From assembly GCA_020832665.1 (NCBI GenBank), contig JAFIEG010000041.1, positions 1-37,225 of the forward strand: a stretch of 37,225 nt of DNA, read 5' to 3'. This stretch comes from Pararhodobacter sp. GTDB taxonomy: Bacteria > Pseudomonadota > Alphaproteobacteria > Rhodobacterales > Rhodobacteraceae. The notes beneath the pieces are model-generated. The model saw only the letters and a list, made by a program, of their open reading frames with translations, was not told where the DNA came from and ran no database searches. Shown here one piece after another: positions 8,042 to 15,117 of the stretch. The position numbers were made by a program, and so were the translations under genes. Every line of letters starts with the position of its first letter. The first letter of the stretch is position 1.

Positions 8042-9304
8042 ATGCCGCTGATGAAATCCTGGGTCGAAAGCGCCAATGCGCCCGACAGCCCCTTTCCGCT
8101 CAACAATCTGCCTTATGGCGTGTTCTCGCGCCCTAATGAGGCGCCGCGCTGCGGGGTGGCGATCGGCGAGCACATCCTCGATATCACGGCGATGGAAAGG
8201 GCCGGGCTGATCCGGCTGGCCGATCATGCGGTGCTCGACAAGCCCGAATGGAACGCGGTCATGGCGCTGGGTCCCGATGCCTGGGCACGGCTGCGCACCC
8301 TTCTCTTCGGCTTCCTCGCCGAAGGCGCGGAACTGCGCGGCGAGGTCGAGCGCCATCTGGTGCCACTGGCGGGGGCGCAGATGCATCTGCCCTTCACCGT
8401 GGCCGAATTCACCGATTTCTACGCCGGCAAGAACCATGCCGAGAATGTCGGCACCATGTTCCGCGGCCCCGAACACGCGCTGCCGCCGAACTGGCTGCAT
8501 ATCCCCATCGGCTACAACGGGCGCGCCTCGTCGGTGGTTGTCTCGGGCACCGATATCCGCCGCCCCTGGGGCCAGCTCAAGGGCCCGCAGGACGAGGCAC
8601 CGCGCTTTGCGCCCTCGCAGCGCTTCGATCTCGAGCTGGAGCTTGGCGCCATCGTCGGCCAGCCCTCGCCCTTCGGCCAGCCGGTAAGCGTGGCCGAGGC
8701 CGACGCCATGATCTTCGGCTATGTGCTGCTCAACGACTGGTCGGCGCGCGATATCCAGGCCTGGGAATACCAGCCACTGGGGCCCTTCCAGTCCAAGGCC
8801 ACCGCCACCTCGATCAGCCCCTGGATCGTGAGTCGCGAGGCGCTGGAGCCCTTCCGCTGCGCCGGGCCCGAGCGGGTGCATCCGCTGCTGGATTACCTGC
8901 AAGAGCCCGGGCCCATGCTCTACAATATCGACATGGAGGTCGAACTCACCCCAAGGGGTGGCCAGCCTACAGTGATCGCGCGCACCAATTACCGCGAGAT
9001 GTATTATTCCTCGGCGCAGCAACTGGCGCATCACACCACCGCCGGCAGCGGCATGCGGGTGGGCGATCTTCTGGGCTCGGGCACCATCTCGGGGCCGGTC
9101 AAGGAAAGCCGCGGATGCCTGCTGGAGCTGACCTGGGCGGGCAAGGAGCCGGTCGCGATTGCGGGTGGCCAGACCCGCAGCTTCATCGAGGATAACGACC
9201 GCATCACCCTGCGCGGCGCCTGCAAGGGTGACGGTTTCACGCTGGGCTTTGGCGAATGCACCGGCGTGGTGCTGCCGGCGCTGGACAAGCCCTTCCGCCG
9301 CTGA
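8042..9304 (+). CDS. fahA: Fumarylacetoacetase
   Basis: This enzyme hydrolyses fumarylacetoacetate to fumarate and acetoacetate, the last step of tyrosine catabolism. The 420-residue length is typical. An SH3-like N-terminal domain precedes the FAH fold. Predicted metal and catalytic residues are D125 (TDFYAGKNHA), E198 and E200 (DLELELGAIVG), and D232 (NDWSARDIQAWEYQPLGPF), in the order and spacing of the mouse enzyme (D126, E199, E201, D233). It begins 17 nt after maiA and is the last gene of the hmg operon. Confidence 0.96.
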   Translation: MPLMKSWVESANAPDSPFPLNNLPYGVFSRPNEAPRCGVAIGEHILDITAMERAGLIRLADHAVLDKPEWNAVMALGPDAWARLRTLLFGFLAEGAELRGEVERHLVPLAGAQMHLPFTVAEFTDFYAGKNHAENVGTMFRGPEHALPPNWLHIPIGYNGRASSVVVSGTDIRRPWGQLKGPQDEAPRFAPSQRFDLELELGAIVGQPSPFGQPVSVAEADAMIFGYVLLNDWSARDIQAWEYQPLGPFQSKATATSISPWIVSREALEPFRCAGPERVHPLLDYLQEPGPMLYNIDMEVELTPRGGQPTVIARTNYREMYYSSAQQLAHHTTAGSGMRVGDLLGSGTISGPVKESRGCLLELTWAGKEPVAIAGGQTRSFIEDNDRITLRGACKGDGFTLGFGECTGVVLPALDKPFRR

Positions 9305-9362
9305 GACCATATACGCCTGATCGGTTCCGTTCCCCCCGCCTGCATGCCCACCCTTGCAGCCG

Positions 9363-9423
9363 GCACGGGCAGCGCCCGCAAGCCGTGCGGGTGCGAGCGC
9401 GGCATTCGGGCACTTCCTGCCCG
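9363..9423. repeat. Palindromic repeat / terminator region after fahA
   Basis: The 163-bp convergent gap holds several stems: CGGGC-AGC-GCCCG inside GCACGG...CCGTGC (9363-9388), then CGGGCA-CTTCC-TGCCCG (9407-9423). The 15-mer CACGGGCAGCGCCCG (9364-9378) also occurs exactly on the minus strand at 31355-31369. This marks a dispersed element, here probably acting also as terminator for fahA and for the facing kinase-like gene. No T-run is present. Confidence 0.55.
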
Positions 9424-9467
9424 CCCCCTACGGGCCGTTTCCGTGTTGCGAAGAAGTGGCGAAACGC

Positions 9468-10673
9468 TCAGCTTCCGGTCATGGCCTCTTCGAGCGCGGC
9501 AAACGCATCGCGCAAAAGGGGTGCCTGAGTGGAGGCGGGCGCCCGCATGAAGTGCAGGAAAAAGAACACGAACCCGCGCCAGTCTGCCTCGGGGTCGGCG
9601 GGGTCTGCGAAATGCTGACGATACAGTGCCACGATCTCGGGCCAGGGCAGATCGGCGTGGCGGCGCCCTAGATAGTTACCGGCATCAAAGCCCCGGGGCA
9701 GGAAACCGCAGCCGTCCCAATCCACCACCCAGCCATCGGCCATGAGGTTGCCGAGGCTTGGGTCACCGTGGCAATAGCTGCGTGGCCCGGCGTCCAGCTT
9801 TGCCTGCCACTGCGCCAGGAGCGCCGGCATGGCCGCAGCACGCGCCGGCATCTCACTGCCCAGCAGCTTCAGCAATTGCCCGCGGCAACTGCCTAGGAAA
9901 TTCGGCTGATAGACCCATAAGGCGGCCTCAGGTGGAAGCGTGGTTTCGTCGAAGCGCTGCAACTGCCGCACCAGCGATGCCGCCAGGGCGAGCGGCTTGC
10001 CTTGCGAAACCGACAGATCGGCCCATTCGAAATACGCGGCCGCCAGGCAGCGCCCCTGAGCGACATGCACCAGCCGCGGGCTCCTGATCCCCTCGAGCCT
10101 GGGCAGCAGATGCCGCTGGGCGAACAGCATCTGTTTGATCGGCGCGCGGTTTTCACAAAGATATATCTTCTCGAACAGGCACTGCCCGTTCAGCGTGACA
10201 CGTCGATAGGCGTTGAGCGAACCATGGCCGACACCGGCCCCGCAAAAACCCTGCACCTGCAATCCCTCAGGCAGGCGCAACCACGGATCGTAGCGCACGA
10301 GAAGCCGCTCATAGGCCCGCTGTGCCTGTTCATTGCACCCCTGCAGCCCGATAAAGGCCGACACCAGCCGCAAATCATGCAAACCGGCCGGACGCTCGCC
10401 GTGAAAAGCCTCAAGCCGATCGGCGACCACCGCGGGCGCATTCCTTCTCGCCACGGCACGGACCGTTTTCCAGTCGGCTTGCGTCTCGCCCTGCTCGGCA
10501 AGCGCTTTGCGGCAATTCCTGACCGCGAGGTTGAGTTTCTTCGCCGGCAACAGCGGTTTGTCATTCCTTCGCAGACCGGGCGGCAGCAGGCGATTGCCCA
10601 GCCGGGCCATAATGCGGCGCAGCGTTCCCGGCGTGCCGCGAATGGCGGCGCTCGATCCGTCACGGAACGTCAT
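9468..10673 (-). CDS. APH-fold phosphotransferase-like protein, partner of the glycosyltransferase
   Basis: A 401-residue protein with the aminoglycoside/choline-kinase (APH) fold in its C-terminal two thirds. Key sites are a possible ATP-binding Lys, K169 (LFEKIY), the Brenner-type catalytic motif H302-G-D304-x4-N309 (CHGDPSLGNL), and the metal-binding Asp in VVDWDG (D318 or D320). The first 140 residues are a basic, helical region of no recognised family. It is cytoplasmic with no signal peptide. Its ATG overlaps the TGA of the upstream giant glycosyltransferase (ATGA), so the two are co-translated. Context suggests it phosphorylates a sugar, polyol or lipid-linked glycan made by the partner. 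Substrate is unknown, and drug resistance is not implied. Confidence 0.8.
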   Translation of the reverse strand: MTFRDGSSAAIRGTPGTLRRIMARLGNRLLPPGLRRNDKPLLPAKKLNLAVRNCRKALAEQGETQADWKTVRAVARRNAPAVVADRLEAFHGERPAGLHDLRLVSAFIGLQGCNEQAQRAYERLLVRYDPWLRLPEGLQVQGFCGAGVGHGSLNAYRRVTLNGQCLFEKIYLCENRAPIKQMLFAQRHLLPRLEGIRSPRLVHVAQGRCLAAAYFEWADLSVSQGKPLALAASLVRQLQRFDETTLPPEAALWVYQPNFLGSCRGQLLKLLGSEMPARAAAMPALLAQWQAKLDAGPRSYCHGDPSLGNLMADGWVVDWDGCGFLPRGFDAGNYLGRRHADLPWPEIVALYRQHFADPADPEADWRGFVFFFLHFMRAPASTQAPLLRDAFAALEEAMTGS

Positions 10674-13600
10674 GCAACCTCGCCCGCGAGTGCGCGGCGG
10701 ACGAAGTCGCATTCGCGCCATGGCACCGAGATGGCGGGATCGAAAACCGCTTCGCGGCCCTCGGAGACCAGGGCAAGATAGTTGCGATATTCTTCTGCGT
10801 TGTTGAAATGCTGCTGACGCGCGGCCTCGGCCACGGCCTTGGCGCGAAAGGCGGCGTTGTACTTGAAATGCGCGAAAACCAGATCGCGCCGGGCGCAGCG
10901 AATATCGGCAACGAAATGCAGGCCGGCCGACAGCCGCATCCAGGGCCGGTATTTCAGAAGCGCGAATTTCTGGGCCACGAACAGTTCGGCGCGCGAGCCC
11001 GCGATCAACCGGTGGCGCAGGGCGCTGGTGAAGACCGGCGCATCGGTGAACGGCCCCATCCCGCCCGAGACCGTCAGGAACGGCTCGTGATCGACATACT
11101 CCGCCTCGGTGAACGGATCGCCCGAGGAAAAATCGGCATCGGCGAGTGGGCCCTTGGGATACATGTCGAGCATGAAGACGCGCGCGGCATCGGCATCGGC
11201 AAAGGCCGGGTCGCCCTCGAGCAGGCCGGGCAGCCCGCCGCCTTGCCAGTCGGGGGCGGGGATCAGCAACTCGTCGGCATCGGCCATGAGCGACCACCGC
11301 CCGCCGCGAAACCCCGCCAGCAGCGCCTGTTGCCAGGCGACGCCGTAATGCGAGTGGCTGTATTCGGTATCGACCGAAAACAGCGCCACATCGGGCGCCT
11401 CGGCGAGCAGTTCAAGCGTGCCGTCATCCGAGCCGTTATCGGCGATCAGAAAGCCCTCGACCCCCAGCGCGCGGTAATGGGCCAGGAAATGCGGCAGCAT
11501 GAAGGCCTCGTTGCGCATGCAGGCCACCACCGCCACCGGCGCGGCGGCGGCACGCGCCAGGCGGGCATGCGGCGAGACCAGTTCCAGCGCGTTCGATCGC
11601 GCCCCCAGCCGCGCCGGCTGGTAGCTGGGCCAGGTCTTCTTCGGGCGCGGCACCGGCTTGGCCTTGCCCGCCTGCACCTCGGCCATTCGATCAACGCCAT
11701 CGAGATGGGCAAGCTTGATACCACTGCCACGAAACGGCAGGAAGCCGTTTTCCCATTGCGAAACCAGCGGCCCGCCTAACCGGCTGCGGCGCATCACGGC
11801 AACGCGGTAATCCTCGTTGGCAACGGTAATCCCTGACAGCGCCAACAGATCACCGACCATCTTGTCCTCCATGAAGGACCGCTGGATCAGTGCCTGCCCC
11901 TCGTAGCTGTCCGCCGCCGCCACCAGCGCGGCCATGGCGCGGCGCGAAAGCGCGTAGCCCGAGCCACCATCGGCATGACTTGAGGGTTCAGGCGACTTGT
12001 CCAGTTCAAGCTGCCCTCGTTCACTGCGCGACTTGGCCATGTGCCAGGTGCGGTTCATCTGGCCGCGCTGGCGGGTCAGTGGGCGGCCGTAATAGTCGAA
12101 CTTCATGTGACTCAGGCTGAAGAAATACGGCTCGGCATCGAGAAAGCAGTCATCGTCGATCTTGAGCAGATGCGCAAAGCCGGTATTGTCATGCACCCAG
12201 CGCACCATGGCGAGCGACTTCTGCGGCAGGCCCTCGTATTCGTCGGGTGCATCGAGATGCACCACATCGCCCTCGCGCCGCCCGTCACCATCACCGACAA
12301 AGACCAAGTGCGGCACGCCCAGCGCGCGCAGCGATTGCAGCCAGCTCTGGCGCAGGGCCGGGATGCGGCTGTCAAGATTGGGCCGGCACGAGCAGATGCA
12401 GACCAGCGTGTCGAACACAAACCGCCCGGCATCGGCGGGATCGGGGTTTTCCGGTCCGCCGGGCGCAGCGGGGCCGGCATGGGCGGGCGCGGCACCGGGC
12501 AGGTTTGCGGCGCCGGGCGCAAATTCCTGGCTCAAGCGCTCCATCAGCCGTTCGCTGCCCGGGGCCGCGCGCAGCGCCGACATGGCCAGCGCCGGCGCGG
12601 TCTCGCGCAGGATTGCGCCGCGATGTTCGGGGCGCCAATGCGCCACCAGCCCGAGCGAGGCCGCGATCAGCGCATCGGCCGGGGTAGTCTGTCCGCGATG
12701 CAGGAAAAAGGCTGCCAGCCGCCACAGCAGCGCCGGGGCCAGAAAGCCACCGTCACCGCTGCAAAGCGGCCTCAGCCGCGCGGCAAAGCAGGCCAGCGCC
12801 TCGGCGCCGGGGGGCGTTTCGAGCCGGGCCAGTTCGAGCGCCTGGCGCGCCACCGCTTCCTGCAGCGCGGCGTGCGAGGCGCGCGGCACGCCCTGCCAGG
12901 CGGTACCGATGGCGCGGCGCAGCGCCCGGCGGGTGCCGGTTTCGTCAAGCCCGGTCGGCGGCTCATCCCCGGCCTGGGGAAAGGCCAACTGGCGCAAGAT
13001 CGCCTCGTCAGGATCGAGCCCGGCATGCAGGCTGTCGGCCAGGTCCGGCAAGGCGGCGCCGACCGGCGCCAGCCCTGAAGGGCCCAGAAGATCGCGCCGG
13101 TATCGCGCGACATCGACATTGCCCAGCCGCGTGAACAGATCAAGCCGGCGCGCGATGGCGTCGCGGTCACCGCCACCGGCTTGCACCAGGGCGGCAAGCT
13201 CGCGAAAAGTCGCGCGTGCCGGCTTCATGCGCTCGGGCAGTTCCAGCCTGCCCTCGGCCTGGGCGGCATCGACCGCCGCCCAGAAGCCGGGCACCAGCGC
13301 ATGGCTGCGCAACAGCCGCCATACGAGTTCGTCATTCAGATACCAGGGCAGACTGTGGCGTTCGCACAAGATCTGCACCAGCGCGCCGATCAGCGCCCGG
13401 CAGGGCAGCCGCTCCCAGTAATCCGGCGCGCGCCTGTCGATGAAGTCGATAAAGGCGCGGATGATGGCGAGTCGTTCCATTGGACTGGGCAACCTGCCGC
13501 CGGCATCGGGGGAATACTGCGCCGCCTCGCGCGCCACCCAGGCCAGGGCGGGGGTAACGACCCAACCTTCCTGTGGTTGCGCCATCTCGGCAATCAACGC

Positions 13601-14917
13601 CGTCAGTGTCTGGAAATCGCCCTGGCAATACAGAAAGGGCAATACCGAGCTGTCATGCCAGATGTCGTTTCCGCGCGGTGCATGGGGGGGCAGCCCGCGC
13701 GCGTTGGCCAGCGCATGCAGCGCGCGCGGGTCTGCATGGATGCTGAACCACTCGCTCAGCCCCAGGACCAGCTCTCGCGCGGCGCGCGGACCAATGCCCT
13801 CGCCATCGATCAGCGCGGCCAGTTCTGCAGCCGGCTCGGAATCGGGGCGCGCTCGCATGGCGGCGGTGAAGCGGTTGCGCAGCGCCTGCGGCGGCGTTTC
13901 TTTTTGGCCTGGCAAGGCGGAATGCTGCCGGGCATCCGCCCGCGCTGACGGTGCCGCCGAGGCCGGCACGGCGCCGCCTTCGCCGAGCGTCACGGCACCG
14001 CCTTCGCCAAACAGCCAGTCACCCAGCCCGAAAAACGCCGCGCGCTCGGCAAGCGCGGCGCGCCCCGGCGCCGACAAGGCATCGACGATCCCGGCAAAGT
14101 GTGCATGCTCGATCGCCTGCAGGGCGAAGAGATCGTCACGCTGCAGTTTTGGCGAGCGCGCCATCGCCTCGAACTGCGCTTGCAGCCATTCGCGCGACAG
14201 CGTCAGGCGTGCATGCTCGCCGCCGCGCGCATCGACAAGACGCAACACCAGCGATTCGCCCGCGCCCTGCCAGATGCGCCCCGGCAACAGGCAACTCAGC
14301 GCATGCTCGCGCGCATTGGCACCGTCACCCGAGGCAAGCCGGTAGGGCATGGCGAGTTGCACCATCGGCAACTCGTCGCGCAGGTTTTCGGCGTGCACCT
14401 TCATGCCGGCAAGCTCGACGGCGTCGGCTTCGCCGAGACCGCGCAAAAGCAGTTCAAGCCGCTCGTTCACCGCCGGCCCGGCGGGTTGGTCAAGCCCCGG
14501 GCAATCCATCAGCAGGCTGCCCGGCACAAGCGGGCCGCGGATATCGACATGGGCAATACCGCCAAGCCCCGGAAAGCCGCGCCGCAGGAAGAACCGCCCC
14601 GTCCGAGCCGGCCGGGGCAGGGCGCCAAAACGCCCGATCAGCCGCCCATCCAGCCTGAGCGTCGCCCCGAGTGGCCCGAAGCGGATATCGACAGCCATCG
14701 TCGGCGCCTCGAAGCGCTCGGCAAAGATAATCTCGCGCCGCCAGCCCTCTGGCGCGCGTCGGTTGACCACGACCACGCCCTCGTTGCGTCGCAAGGACAG
14801 GTGAAAGGGAATGCGCCGAAACCCGTCATCATGGAAATCGATGTTGAGAACCGCTGCGTGCGTGAAATCCGCCTGGCAGTGGAAACGCGCGATCCGGGTG
14901 GTTTTGAAAGGAAGCAT
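10670..14917 (-). CDS. Multidomain protein: galectin-like domain, GT31-like and GT2-like glycosyltransferases
   Basis: A 1415-residue protein. Residues ~10-128 resemble a galectin carbohydrate-recognition domain: H39-x3-R43, N52, W59 and E62, where the N-to-W (7) and W-to-E (3) spacings equal those of human galectin-1 N61, W68 and E71. Residues ~160-830 are largely helical, of unknown family. Residues ~835-1090 are GT31-like (beta-1,3-galactosyltransferase type): R-x4-R-x2-W (RIPALRQSW), DDD metal motif in LLKIDDDCFL near 924, GGSGYALS, and MEDKMVG near 1015. Residues ~1128-1300 are GT2-like (VACMRNEAFMLPHFLAHY, IADNGSDDGT, DADELL near 1212). No signal peptide or membrane segment is evident, so it should act in the cytoplasm, perhaps building a surface glycan. 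GGAG lies 7 nt before the ATG. It is the first gene of a two-gene leftward operon. Confidence 0.85.
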   Translation of the reverse strand: MLPFKTTRIARFHCQADFTHAAVLNIDFHDDGFRRIPFHLSLRRNEGVVVVNRRAPEGWRREIIFAERFEAPTMAVDIRFGPLGATLRLDGRLIGRFGALPRPARTGRFFLRRGFPGLGGIAHVDIRGPLVPGSLLMDCPGLDQPAGPAVNERLELLLRGLGEADAVELAGMKVHAENLRDELPMVQLAMPYRLASGDGANAREHALSCLLPGRIWQGAGESLVLRLVDARGGEHARLTLSREWLQAQFEAMARSPKLQRDDLFALQAIEHAHFAGIVDALSAPGRAALAERAAFFGLGDWLFGEGGAVTLGEGGAVPASAAPSARADARQHSALPGQKETPPQALRNRFTAAMRARPDSEPAAELAALIDGEGIGPRAARELVLGLSEWFSIHADPRALHALANARGLPPHAPRGNDIWHDSSVLPFLYCQGDFQTLTALIAEMAQPQEGWVVTPALAWVAREAAQYSPDAGGRLPSPMERLAIIRAFIDFIDRRAPDYWERLPCRALIGALVQILCERHSLPWYLNDELVWRLLRSHALVPGFWAAVDAAQAEGRLELPERMKPARATFRELAALVQAGGGDRDAIARRLDLFTRLGNVDVARYRRDLLGPSGLAPVGAALPDLADSLHAGLDPDEAILRQLAFPQAGDEPPTGLDETGTRRALRRAIGTAWQGVPRASHAALQEAVARQALELARLETPPGAEALACFAARLRPLCSGDGGFLAPALLWRLAAFFLHRGQTTPADALIAASLGLVAHWRPEHRGAILRETAPALAMSALRAAPGSERLMERLSQEFAPGAANLPGAAPAHAGPAAPGGPENPDPADAGRFVFDTLVCICSCRPNLDSRIPALRQSWLQSLRALGVPHLVFVGDGDGRREGDVVHLDAPDEYEGLPQKSLAMVRWVHDNTGFAHLLKIDDDCFLDAEPYFFSLSHMKFDYYGRPLTRQRGQMNRTWHMAKSRSERGQLELDKSPEPSSHADGGSGYALSRRAMAALVAAADSYEGQALIQRSFMEDKMVGDLLALSGITVANEDYRVAVMRRSRLGGPLVSQWENGFLPFRGSGIKLAHLDGVDRMAEVQAGKAKPVPRPKKTWPSYQPARLGARSNALELVSPHARLARAAAAPVAVVACMRNEAFMLPHFLAHYRALGVEGFLIADNGSDDGTLELLAEAPDVALFSVDTEYSHSHYGVAWQQALLAGFRGGRWSLMADADELLIPAPDWQGGGLPGLLEGDPAFADADAARVFMLDMYPKGPLADADFSSGDPFTEAEYVDHEPFLTVSGGMGPFTDAPVFTSALRHRLIAGSRAELFVAQKFALLKYRPWMRLSAGLHFVADIRCARRDLVFAHFKYNAAFRAKAVAEAARQQHFNNAEEYRNYLALVSEGREAVFDPAISVPWRECDFVRRALAGEVA

Positions 14918-14980
14918 TCACCGGCTCCGGACAGCTGACACAAGAACTTGCAGTTTCTCGCGTTATGAAGGCGATTTGCC

Positions 14981-14995
14981 GGTGATTCAATCACC
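14981..14995. promoter_or_regulatory. 15-nt dyad in the divergent glycosyltransferase/ATPase gap
   Basis: GGTGATT-C-AATCACC is a perfect 7+7 inverted repeat in the 200-bp gap 14918-15117 between two divergent genes. It lies 64 nt from the glycosyltransferase start and 123 nt from the ATPase start, so it is a candidate operator for either. I see no clear -10/-35 pair and no additional gene in the gap. Confidence 0.35.
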
Positions 14996-15117
14996 CGGTG
15001 CCGGCGCGGCGATGCGCGGCCGGGCTGCATGCCGGGCGGGAGTGCGCGCAGGGGGGGCTGCGCAAGGGCGATGCGATCGGGTATAGGCGTTCTGTCAGTA
15101 GCGAGCAGGCCGGTTTC

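Noticed and set aside
7703-9310. 535-codon frame antisense to maiA and fahA
   Set aside because: It spans two well-identified genes on the other strand.
9468-10673. Aminoglycoside resistance gene
   Set aside because: The APH fold is shared by many sugar, choline and homoserine kinases. Coupling to a glycosyltransferase and absence of mobile-element signs argue against resistance.
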